Below, in pieces: positions 1 through 6,664 of a stretch of DNA of 6,664 nt. The notes below the pieces were generated by a model, which ran no database searches, was not told the origin of the DNA, and worked only from the letters and a program-made list of their open reading frames with translations. This stretch comes from Gammaproteobacteria bacterium (GTDB taxonomy: Bacteria > Pseudomonadota > Gammaproteobacteria > DSM-26407). A program made the position numbers and the translations under genes. Where the stretch lies: positions 1 through 6,664 of the forward strand of contig JAQVKR010000156.1 of assembly GCA_028694565.1 (NCBI GenBank), in the 5' to 3' direction. Within the stretch, counting starts at the first letter, position 1; every line of letters starts with the position of its first letter.

Positions 1-682
<682 letters not shown>

Positions 683-689
683 CTGGACT

Positions 690-695
690 GGAGGA
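690..695 (+). promoter_or_regulatory. Ribosome binding site that fixes the infC ATC start
   Basis: GGAGGA at 690-695 lies 7 nt before ATC at 703. An in-frame TAG at 697-699 rules out any start further upstream. No ATG or GTG occurs in frame until GTG at 790, which would delete a conserved N-terminal segment of IF3. Confidence 0.85.
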
Positions 696-702
696 TTAGC
701 CG

Positions 703-1221
703 ATCGCTGCAGAAAAGGAAACACGCCGAAACGACCAGATCACGGCGTCAGAGGTCCGCGTCATCGACGCGGAGGGTGAACAGCTCGGCGTGCTGCCCGT
801 TCGCGAGGCGCTGCGCATGGCGGAGGAGGCGGAGCTGGATCTCGTCGAGGTCTCGCCGACGGCCAAGCCTCCGGTATGCCGCATCATGGATTACGGCAAG
901 TTCTTGTTCGAGAAGAACAAGCAACGCCAGGTTGCCAAGAAGAAACAGAAGCAGGTCCAGATTAAGGAAGTGAAGTTCCGTCCAGGGACGGAGGAAGGGG
1001 ATTACCAGGTGAAGCTTCGCAACCTGGTACGTTTCCTTAATGAAGGGGACAAGGCCAAGATCACGCTGCGCTTCCGCGGCCGGGAGATGGCCCACCAGGA
1101 GCTCGGGCTCAAGCTGCTCAACCGGGTTGAGCAGGATCTCGTCGAGCTCGGTGCGGTGGAACAGCGACCGCGCATGGAAGGCCGGCAGATGGTCATGGTG
1201 ATCGCCCCGAAAAAGAAATGA
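703..1221 (+). CDS. infC: Translation initiation factor IF-3 with a non-canonical ATC start
   Basis: IF3 binds the 30S subunit, prevents premature joining of 50S, and rejects non-canonical start codons. From ATC 703 the product is 172 residues (E. coli 180). The N-terminal domain includes [36 protein letters not shown] and a lysine-rich linker (about residues 67-90). The C-terminal domain includes [38 protein letters not shown] and the end [10 protein letters not shown]. The ATC start is inferred: the SD GGAGGA is 7 nt upstream, an in-frame TAG at 697-699 blocks earlier starts, and the next usual start (GTG 790) would remove conserved residues. E. coli infC starts with AUU and is repressed by its own product through that codon; AUC belongs to the same class of codons IF3 discriminates against, so the same autoregulation is likely here. 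The gene lies 20 nt after thrS and probably shares its transcript. Confidence 0.95.
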   Translation: MAAEKETRRNDQITASEVRVIDAEGEQLGVLPVREALRMAEEAELDLVEVSPTAKPPVCRIMDYGKFLFEKNKQRQVAKKKQKQVQIKEVKFRPGTEEGDYQVKLRNLVRFLNEGDKAKITLRFRGREMAHQELGLKLLNRVEQDLVELGAVEQRPRMEGRQMVMVIAPKKK

Positions 1222-1275
1222 CGGCAGCCGCATGCGGCCGGCGTCACCATTATTAAACTCGAATGCGGAGAGTTT
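1219..1275 (+). promoter_or_regulatory. Structured infC-rpmI leader, candidate L20 translational operator
   Basis: Two stem-loops can form. The first (1219-1246) begins in the infC stop codon: TGACG pairs with CGTCA, then after two single mismatches a perfect 12-base palindrome GCCGCATGCGGC (1227-1238) sits at the tip. The second pairs AAACTC (1255-1260) with GAGTTT (1270-1275), taking up part of the rpmI SD GGAGAG (1267-1272). Its loop contains ATGCGG (1263-1268), complementary to CCGCAT (1228-1233) in the first hairpin, so a pseudoknot could cover the whole SD. In E. coli, L20 represses rpmI-rplT by binding a pseudoknot over the rpmI SD. The pairings are seen; the L20 role is inferred. Confidence 0.5.
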
Positions 1276-1281
1276 GCAGTC

Positions 1282-1479
1282 ATGCCCAAGATGAAGTCCA
1301 ACCGCGGAGCGGCCAAGCGCTTCAAGAAGACCGCCTCCGGCGGCTTCAAGCGCGGCCAGTCGCACCTGCGCCACATCCTCACCAAGAAGAGCAGCAAGCG
1401 TAAGCGCCACCTTCGCCACAGCACCATGGTGCACGAGGCCGATGTGGGTCTGATCAAACGCATGTTGCCCTACAGCTGA
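1282..1479 (+). CDS. rpmI: Large-subunit ribosomal protein bL35
   Basis: This 65-residue, very basic protein is L35 of the 50S subunit, and its length is normal for the family. It opens [23 protein letters not shown], then [18 protein letters not shown], and ends in [11 protein letters not shown], all hallmarks of L35. The ATG at 1282 has SD GGAGAG at 1267-1272, 9 nt away, and that SD lies within a possible hairpin and pseudoknot (1219-1275), suggesting translational control by L20. rplT follows after 22 nt, so the two are co-transcribed and probably translationally coupled. A CCTCCG within this gene (1334-1339) could pair with the rplT SD. Confidence 0.98.
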   Translation: MPKMKSNRGAAKRFKKTASGGFKRGQSHLRHILTKKSSKRKRHLRHSTMVHEADVGLIKRMLPYS

Positions 1480-1501
1480 GCGAGCGGAGGTTTAAGCGAC
1501 C

Positions 1502-1861
1502 ATGCCCCGAGTCAAGCGCGGCGTGCAGGCACGTGCACGCCACAAGAAAGTTCTCAAGCAGGCCAAGGGTTACTACGGTGCCCGCAGCCGCGTCTACCGT
1601 GTTGCCAAGCAGGCCGTCACCAAGGCCGGCCAGTACGCCTACCGCGACCGCCGTCAGCGCAAGCGCCAGTTCCGCGCCCTGTGGATCGCGCGCATCAACG
1701 CCGCGGCCCGCGAGTGCGGCCTGTCCTACAGCCGGCTGATCCACGGCCTCAAGCTGGCCTCCGTGGAGATCGACCGCAAGGTGCTGGCTGACCTGGCCGT
1801 GTTCGAAAAGGCGGCGTTTGCCGCCATCGCCGAAAAGGCCAAGGCCAGCCTGGCCGGTTGA
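1502..1861 (+). CDS. rplT: Large-subunit ribosomal protein bL20
   Basis: L20 is needed early in 50S assembly, binds 23S rRNA, and in E. coli also represses its own operon. The product is 119 residues (E. coli 118). The basic N-terminal extension ([23 protein letters not shown]) is followed by the conserved [20 protein letters not shown] and the globular C-terminal domain ([21 protein letters not shown], then the end region around [14 protein letters not shown]). The ATG at 1502 is preceded by GGAGG at 1486-1490, 11 nt away, which is rather far but the only candidate. The rpmI-rplT gap is 22 nt. The stop codon (1859-1861) touches the first hairpin of the pheS leader, so a terminating ribosome would overlap that structure. 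Confidence 0.98.
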   Translation: MPRVKRGVQARARHKKVLKQAKGYYGARSRVYRVAKQAVTKAGQYAYRDRRQRKRQFRALWIARINAAARECGLSYSRLIHGLKLASVEIDRKVLADLAVFEKAAFAAIAEKAKASLAG

Positions 1862-1896
1862 CAGCCTTCCGGCACCCGTTGACCCGGGTGCCCTGT
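1861..1896 (+). promoter_or_regulatory. First leader hairpin between rplT and pheS
   Basis: GGCACCCG (1871-1878) pairs perfectly with CGGGTGCC (1885-1892) around a 6-nt loop. An outer helix ACAG (1861-1864) with CTGT (1893-1896) extends it, leaving CCTTCC (1865-1870) unpaired on one side. There is no T-run, so it is not a terminator by itself. The unpaired CCTTCC is complementary to GGAAGG (1908-1913) in the following terminator stem, which suggests an alternative fold. Confidence 0.6.
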
Positions 1897-1898
1897 AA

Positions 1899-3005
<1,107 letters not shown>

Positions 3006-3026
3006 AAAAACAGTATAAACATAGGG

Positions 3027-3034
3027 AAGGAGGT
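3027..3034 (+). promoter_or_regulatory. Perfect Shine-Dalgarno sequence in the pheS-pheT gap
   Basis: AAGGAGGT at 3027-3034 is complementary to eight consecutive bases of the usual 16S rRNA 3' tail. It lies 8 nt before ATG 3043 of an 18-codon frame, whereas the pheT ATG at 3106 has only a poor match (GGA at 3093-3095 or GAAG at 3098-3101). It is the best ribosome binding site in the window. Confidence 0.75.
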
Positions 3035-3042
3035 TGAAGTTA

Positions 3043-3099
3043 ATGTGCGTTGTGGGTATTTTCGACGCCGCCGTCCTCGTTCCCGCCGGAATGGATTGA
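3043..3099 (+). CDS. Possible 18-residue leader peptide upstream of pheT
   Basis: An open frame from ATG 3043 to TGA 3097-3099 encodes MCVVGIFDAAVLVPAGMD. It follows a perfect SD at optimal distance and ends 6 nt before the pheT ATG, so ribosomes finishing it could start pheT by coupling. It is in the same frame as pheT, with one TGA and two sense codons between them, so stop readthrough would add an N-terminal extension to PheT. It contains only one Phe codon, so it is not a classical Phe-attenuation peptide. The start resembles, perhaps by chance, the MCGIVGIFD N-terminus of class II glutamine amidotransferases. That it is translated is inferred from the SD; conservation has not been tested. 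Confidence 0.45.
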   Translation: MCVVGIFDAAVLVPAGMD

Positions 3100-3105
3100 A
3101 GCGAC

Positions 3106-5484
3106 ATGAGACTCAGCGAACAGTGGTTGCGTGAATGGGTCAACCCGCCGGTGGCCACGCCGGCCCTGGCCGAGCAGCTCACCATGGCCGGCCTCGAGGT
3201 GGACGCCGTGGAGCCCGTGGCACCCGCCTTCAGCGGTGTGGTGGTGGGCGAGGTGCTGGAGGTGAGACCCCACCCCGACGCCGACAAGCTGCGGGTGTGC
3301 CAGGTCGATGTCGGCGGCGCGGCGCCACTCGGAATCGTCTGCGGCGCGCCCAATGTGCGGCCCGGCATGCGCGCGCCGACCGCGGTGGTGGGGGCGGAGC
3401 TGCCCGGCGGCTTCCGGATCAAGAAGGCCAAGCTGCGCGGAGAGCCCTCCGCCGGGATGCTCTGCTCGGCGGCCGAGCTGGGCCTGAACGAGGACGCCAG
3501 CGGCCTCTGGGACCTGCCCGCCGACGCCCCGGTGGGCGAGGATCTGCGTGCCTGGCTGGGGCTCGAGGATCACTGCATCGAGGTGGATCTCACCCCCAAC
3601 CGCGGCGACTGCCTGAGCGTGGCCGGCGTGGCCCGCGAAGTGGGCGTCCTCAACCGCGTGCCGGTGACGCCGCCGGCCCTGGAGCCGGTGGCGGCGACCT
3701 GCCCCGACACCTTCCCGGTCACGCTCGAGGCGGGGGACCAGTGCCCGCGCTACACCGGACGGGTCATCCGCGGCATCCGTACCGGCGTGAGCTCGCCGCT
3801 GTGGCTGCAGGAGCGGCTGCGGCGCAGCGGCCTGCGCAGCATCAGCCCGGTGGTGGACGTGACCAACTACGTGCTGCTGGAGCTGGGGCAGCCCATGCAC
3901 GCCTTCGATCTCGATCGCCTGCGGGGCGGCATCGTGGTGCGCATGGCGCGCTCCGGCGAGCCCATCACGCTGCTCGACGGCCAGGTGCTGGAACTGGATC
4001 CGGAAACCCTGGTGATCGCCGACGGCGACCATGCCCAGGCCATCGCCGGCGTCATGGGCGGGGAGGGTTCCGGGGTGGAGGCGGAGACGGTGAACGTCTT
4101 CCTCGAGAGTGCCTATTTCGAGCCGGTGGCCACGGCCGGGCGCGCCCGCCGCCACGGCCTGCACACCGACTCCTCCCACCGCTTCGAGCGGGGCGTGGAT
4201 CCGCAGCTGCAGGCCCGGGCCCTGGAGCGGGCCACCCGGCTGCTGCTGGATATCGTCGGTGGCGAGCCCGGGCCGCTGATCGAGGCGAAGGACGACGCCC
4301 ACCTGCCCGCCGGGCGCGAAGTGAGCCTGCGCCGGGAGCGCATCGCCCGGGTCCTCGGCACGACGATCGCCGACGCGGAAGTGGGCGACACCCTGGAGCG
4401 GTTGGGCATGCGGGTGAGCGCCACCGCCGCCGGCTGGACGGTCAAGGTCCCCACCTACCGGTTCGACGTGGAGCGGGAAGTGGACCTGATCGAGGAGATT
4501 GGGCGCATCCACGGCTACGCCCGCCTGCCCGTGCGCCGGCCCACCGGCGAGCTGCTGATGCCCGAGCTGCCGGAAACGCGGGTCGAACTGGAGCGGATGC
4601 AGGGGGAGCTGGCCGCCCGCGGCTACCAGGAGGCGGTGACCTACAGCTTCGTCGATCCGAAGCTGCAGGCGGTGCTGGATCCGGGGCGGGAGCCCCTGGC
4701 GCTGGCCAATCCCATCTCCGCCGACCTGGCGGTCATGCGCACCAGCCTGTGGCCGGGCCTCGTACAAGCGTTGCGCTACAACCAGAACCGCCAGGAACCG
4801 ATGGTGCGCCTGTTCGAGACCGGGCTGCGGTTCGTGCCCGTGGACGGCGAGCTGAAGCAGGAGCGCATGATCGGCGCCGTGGCGGCCGGTCTTTCCGCCC
4901 CGGAGCAGTGGAGCCTGCCGCGGCGCAAGGTGGATTTCTTCGACCTCAAGGCCGATGTGGAGGCGCTGCTGGCCCTGACCGGCGAGCCGGAGGCGTTCCG
5001 CTTCGTGCGCTCGACCCATCCGGCCCTGCACCCGGGGCAGGCGGCCGAGATCCTGCGCGGCGACGAGGTGGCGGGGCGGGTGGGCCTGCTGCACCCCGCC
5101 GTGGAGCGCGACCTCGACCTGGACGGCCCGGTCTACCTGTTCGAGCTGCGCCTGGCGGTGCTGGAGCGGGCGCGGCTGCCCGCCTTCCGCGAGCTCTCGC
5201 GCTTCCCCGCCGTGCGTCGGGATCTGGCCCTGGTGCTTGACGAGACGGTCTCCGCGGAGCAACTGGTCGCCTGTATTCGGGCGGTTGCGGGCGCGTCTCA
5301 GGAAGAGGTGAGAATTTTTGACGTTTATCGTGGCGAAGGCATTGATCCCGGAAGAAAAAGTCTGGCCATCAGCTTGACCTTCCGGGATCCATCGCGCACT
5401 CTTAATGAAGCTGAAATCAACGAAGCCCTGAAAAGGGTGGTCAATGCGTTGCAGACCGAACTTAATGCATCGCTTAGGGAGTGA
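3106..5484 (+). CDS. pheT: Phenylalanyl-tRNA synthetase beta subunit
   Basis: PheT is the large subunit of PheRS and provides tRNA binding and hydrolytic editing of misacylated tRNA-Phe. The 792 residues match the family (E. coli 795) over the full length. In order: [14 protein letters not shown]; an OB-fold tRNA-binding domain from about 42 to 150 ([19 protein letters not shown]); the B3/B4 editing domain about 213-387 ([50 protein letters not shown]); the B5 domain about 405-473 ([20 protein letters not shown]); the catalytic-like core about 490-690 ([39 protein letters not shown]); and the FDX-ACB anticodon-binding domain from about 699 to the end ([26 protein letters not shown]). ATG 3106 matches the family start but has a weak SD; coupling to the small upstream frame is likely. 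The last 190 nt are distinctly lower in GC than the rest. Confidence 0.98.
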   Translation: MRLSEQWLREWVNPPVATPALAEQLTMAGLEVDAVEPVAPAFSGVVVGEVLEVRPHPDADKLRVCQVDVGGAAPLGIVCGAPNVRPGMRAPTAVVGAELPGGFRIKKAKLRGEPSAGMLCSAAELGLNEDASGLWDLPADAPVGEDLRAWLGLEDHCIEVDLTPNRGDCLSVAGVAREVGVLNRVPVTPPALEPVAATCPDTFPVTLEAGDQCPRYTGRVIRGIRTGVSSPLWLQERLRRSGLRSISPVVDVTNYVLLELGQPMHAFDLDRLRGGIVVRMARSGEPITLLDGQVLELDPETLVIADGDHAQAIAGVMGGEGSGVEAETVNVFLESAYFEPVATAGRARRHGLHTDSSHRFERGVDPQLQARALERATRLLLDIVGGEPGPLIEAKDDAHLPAGREVSLRRERIARVLGTTIADAEVGDTLERLGMRVSATAAGWTVKVPTYRFDVEREVDLIEEIGRIHGYARLPVRRPTGELLMPELPETRVELERMQGELAARGYQEAVTYSFVDPKLQAVLDPGREPLALANPISADLAVMRTSLWPGLVQALRYNQNRQEPMVRLFETGLRFVPVDGELKQERMIGAVAAGLSAPEQWSLPRRKVDFFDLKADVEALLALTGEPEAFRFVRSTHPALHPGQAAEILRGDEVAGRVGLLHPAVERDLDLDGPVYLFELRLAVLERARLPAFRELSRFPAVRRDLALVLDETVSAEQLVACIRAVAGASQEEVRIFDVYRGEGIDPGRKSLAISLTFRDPSRTLNEAEINEALKRVVNALQTELNASLRE

Positions 5485-5486
5485 TA

Positions 5487-5786
5487 ATGGCGCTGACGAA
5501 AGCCGATCTGGCTGAAAAGCTGTTCGAGGAACTGGGACTCAACAAACGCGAAGCCAAGGAGATGGTGGAGAGCTTCTTCGAGGAGATCCGCACCGCCCTG
5601 GAGGCAGGCGAACAGGTCAAGCTCTCGGGCTTCGGCAATTTCGACCTGCGCAGCAAGAACGAACGCCCCGGGCGCAATCCCAAGACCGGCGAGGAGATCC
5701 CCATCAGCGCCCGTCGGGTCGTGACTTTCCGGCCCGGCCAGAAACTGAAGGCGAGGGTCGAGGCCTATGCTGGAAACGAGCAATAA
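5487..5786 (+). CDS. ihfA: Integration host factor subunit alpha
   Basis: IHF-alpha pairs with IHF-beta to bind and sharply bend DNA in recombination, replication and transcription complexes. The product is 99 residues, the same as in E. coli. Residues 1-45 form the helical dimerisation body ([28 protein letters not shown] in shorter form of the family consensus). The beta-ribbon arms follow, with [11 protein letters not shown] (45-55) and [10 protein letters not shown] (60-69), including Pro65, the residue that intercalates into DNA. ATG 5487 was chosen over GTG 5481 because AGGGAG (5476-5481) is a proper SD for the ATG and the MALTKA start is conserved. It begins 2 nt after the pheT stop and its end overlaps the next gene by 20 nt. 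In E. coli ihfA also follows pheT, with extra promoters within pheT. Confidence 0.97.
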   Translation: MALTKADLAEKLFEELGLNKREAKEMVESFFEEIRTALEAGEQVKLSGFGNFDLRSKNERPGRNPKTGEEIPISARRVVTFRPGQKLKARVEAYAGNEQ

Positions 5787-6123
5787 CAACGAGCTGCCCG
5801 TCCTTCCGGGCAAGCGCTACTTCACCATCGGTGAAGTGAGCGAGCTGTGCGGCGTCAAGCCGCACGTGCTCCGCTACTGGGAGCAGGAGTTTCCGCAGCT
5901 CAAGCCGGTAAAGCGCCGGGGCAACCGGCGCTACTACCAGCGCCAGGATGTACTCATGATCCGCCAGATCCGCAGCCTGCTCTACGAGCAGGGCTACACC
6001 ATCGGCGGCGCCCGGCAGCGACTCTCGGGAGAGGAGGCGCGGGAAGAGGCGTCCCAGGTGAAGCAGCTGATCCGGCAGTTGAGCACGGAGCTGGAAGAGG
6101 TGCTCGAGGGGTTGCGCCGCTGA
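5767..6123 (+). CDS. Short MerR-family DNA-binding protein of unknown target
   Basis: The 118-residue product has a MerR-type winged helix-turn-helix at about residues 17-85: [29 protein letters not shown], then the wing [13 protein letters not shown] and [22 protein letters not shown]. The rest (about 86-118) is a charged coiled coil ([22 protein letters not shown]) suited to dimerisation. No effector-binding or metal-sensing domain follows, and the only cysteine is C28. Closely similar short MerR proteins lie directly after ihfA in many gammaproteobacteria; their target and signal are not known to me. The ATG at 5767 is inside the ihfA coding region in another frame (20-nt overlap), with GAGGG (5752-5756) or GAGG (5760-5763) upstream, so translation is probably coupled to ihfA. 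No intrinsic terminator follows directly. Confidence 0.93.
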   Translation: MLETSNNNELPVLPGKRYFTIGEVSELCGVKPHVLRYWEQEFPQLKPVKRRGNRRYYQRQDVLMIRQIRSLLYEQGYTIGGARQRLSGEEAREEASQVKQLIRQLSTELEEVLEGLRR

Positions 6124-6146
6124 CCCGCAACGGGCGCTACGGAACG

Positions 6147-6175
6147 TTTCCATTCCGGGCCGTTTCCGGTATGAT
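6147..6175 (+). promoter_or_regulatory. Promoter of the tRNA-Pro gene
   Basis: TTTCCA (6147-6152, 4 of 6 to the -35 consensus) and TATGAT (6170-6175, 5 of 6 to the -10 consensus) are 17 nt apart. Transcription would start near 6182, about 38 nt before the mature tRNA. The bases after the -10 box (ACCGCCCTCC) form a GC-rich discriminator, typical of stable-RNA promoters under stringent control by ppGpp. The rest of the 96-nt gap between the merR-like gene and the tRNA shows only small weak hairpins. Confidence 0.75.
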
Positions 6176-6219
6176 ACCGCCCTCCAGCGCACCAGCAGGA
6201 GGCACTGGAAACTACCGCA

Positions 6220-6297
<78 letters not shown>

Positions 6298-6304
6298 TGA
6301 AATC

Positions 6305-6336
6305 AAGGGCTTACGAGAAATCGTAAGCCCTTTTTT
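6305..6336 (+). terminator. Strong intrinsic terminator after tRNA-Pro
   Basis: A perfect 12-bp stem (6305-6316 with 6321-6332; core GGGCTTACGA) is capped by a GAAA tetraloop and followed by six T's (6331-6336). It begins 8 nt after the tRNA CCA and should end both the tRNA transcript and any read-through from the ihfA-merR operon. Confidence 0.95.
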
Positions 6337-6348
6337 CTTGCCTGATTT

Positions 6349-6398
6349 GGACTTGGGCATCAACTCGGGCATCAGTCCTGTATAGGATGCCCAAGTCC
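6349..6398. repeat. 13-bp perfect inverted repeat with a nested third copy
   Basis: GGACTTGGGCATC (6349-6361) is repeated as its exact reverse complement at 6386-6398, 24 nt apart. The spacer holds another GGGCATCA (6366-6373), a direct repeat of 6355-6362, 11 nt apart. The element lies after the tRNA terminator and ends 2 nt before the weak SD of the small ORF at 6413. There is no T-run, so it is not an obvious terminator. It could be an operator for a dimeric regulator, an RNA hairpin, or part of an integration scar. Confidence 0.7.
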
Positions 6399-6412
6399 AC
6401 GGAAACAGCGTC

Positions 6413-6625
6413 ATGACCAACCCGTTCCACGCCCTCCCGGGGCGCCGTCTCCACCTCCCGCACCTCGCCTGTCCCGGCTGCGATGCCGGCGGCGGGGTCT
6501 GGCTGGTGGAACAGGAGTATGTGACCACCAGGGCCTGCACGCTCTGCGGCTGGGTGGAGGTGGCCGACGGTCACGTGGAGGGCCTGCAGGAGTTCAGGAG
6601 GCGGGTTCAGGCCGGGTGGGGGTAG
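6413..6625 (+). CDS. Small hypothetical protein with a zinc-ribbon-like cysteine pattern
   Basis: I do not recognise this 70-residue product. It has two CxxC knuckles, C20-PG-C23 and C42-TL-C45, 18 residues apart, as in small zinc ribbons, with hydrophobic and aromatic residues between them (VWLVEQEYV) and GWVEV after the second. There is no signal peptide or membrane segment. The ATG at 6413 has only a modest SD (GGAAA, 6401-6405, 7 nt away), and I see no good promoter, so expression is uncertain. Third codon positions are strongly G/C, as expected for a gene in this genome, but spurious frames are also common at this GC content. The paired CxxC motifs are the main argument that it is real. 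An inverted repeat lies just upstream and a hairpin spans its stop codon. Confidence 0.5.
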   Translation: MTNPFHALPGRRLHLPHLACPGCDAGGGVWLVEQEYVTTRACTLCGWVEVADGHVEGLQEFRRRVQAGWG

Positions 6626-6654
6626 GGGAGTCAACCAGCTCACCCCCGCCCGGC
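6611..6654 (+). other. Long hairpin over the stop of the small ORF, possible terminator
   Basis: GCCGGGTGGGGGT (6611-6623) pairs with ACCCCCGCCCGGC (6642-6654) through 13 pairs with a single G-T wobble, around an 18-nt loop. It overlaps the last codons and the TAG (6623-6625) of the preceding ORF. No T-run is visible in the 10 bases left in the window, so termination is unproven; the stem is consistent with the end of a small transcription unit. Confidence 0.45.
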
Positions 6655-6664
6655 TGCAGGGCCT

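Noticed and set aside
3135..5240. 701-codon plus-strand frame within pheT
   Set aside because: It is the Arg/Gly/Ala-rich alternative frame of pheT codons with no protein-like pattern.
3040..5262. 740-codon minus-strand open frame opposite pheT
   Set aside because: It is antisense to a full-length, well-recognised PheT. Its product is rich in His, Gln, Ala and Gly, as expected from a GC-rich antisense frame, with no recognisable domain.
5337..5349. IHF-site-like sequence (TTGAT with an upstream AA) in the 3' end of pheT, for ihfA autoregulation
   Set aside because: Two of the nine defined consensus positions fail, which is too weak to call by eye.
5481..5486. GTG at 5481 as the ihfA start
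   Set aside because: It overlaps the SD and the pheT stop; ATG 5487 has proper SD spacing and gives the conserved MALTKA start.
6124..6134. Small hairpin CCCG-CAA-CGGG right after the merR-like stop, as a terminator
   Set aside because: It has only 4 bp and no T-run follows.
6311..6643. 110-codon minus-strand frame at the right end
   Set aside because: It runs antisense to the zinc-ribbon-like ORF, the inverted repeat and into the tRNA terminator, with no recognisable domain. Only the nearby frame reading into the tRNA has an integrase-tail look, and that is listed as a finding.

Overview
This window is a conserved translation-gene block of a high-GC proteobacterium, most likely a gammaproteobacterium. 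The lineage call rests on the order thrS-infC-rpmI-rplT-pheS-pheT-ihfA-merR-like-tRNA-Pro, on the close resemblance of each product to its gammaproteobacterial counterpart, and on IHF, which is a proteobacterial protein. Betaproteobacteria share much of this order, so I do not name a genus. All genes read on the + strand; the long minus-strand reading frames are shadows of GC-rich coding sequence.

Layout. The left edge cuts thrS, leaving its last 226 codons. After 20 nt comes infC, which appears to begin with the rare codon ATC behind a good Shine-Dalgarno (SD) sequence. A structured gap separates infC from rpmI (L35); rplT (L20) follows closely. Between rplT and pheS lies a 127-nt leader with three consecutive hairpins, the middle one an excellent intrinsic terminator. 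pheS and pheT are separated by an unusual 100-nt gap holding an 18-codon open frame behind a perfect SD. ihfA follows pheT almost directly, and a short MerR-family gene overlaps the end of ihfA by 20 nt. A tRNA-Pro(GGG) gene with its own promoter and a strong terminator closes the block. The last 370 nt hold a 13-bp inverted repeat, a small zinc-ribbon-like ORF and a hairpin at the window edge; this part looks accessory.

How it works together. ThrRS and the two PheRS subunits charge tRNA, IF3 selects initiation codons, L35 and L20 are large-subunit ribosomal proteins, and IHF-alpha is half of a DNA-bending protein. In E. coli the same block carries several feedback devices: IF3 control of its own non-AUG start, L20 repression of rpmI, and attenuation of pheST. 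The sequence here shows plausible equivalents of all three, but in forms that differ from E. coli: an AUC start, a possible pseudoknot over the rpmI SD, and a terminator with a competing pairing and no Phe-rich leader peptide.

I see no CRISPR array, no intact mobile element and no clearly new multi-gene system. The most unusual points are the pheS-pheT mini-ORF, the infC-rpmI fold, the rplT-pheS leader, and the region downstream of tRNA-Pro, which may be an old integration scar.
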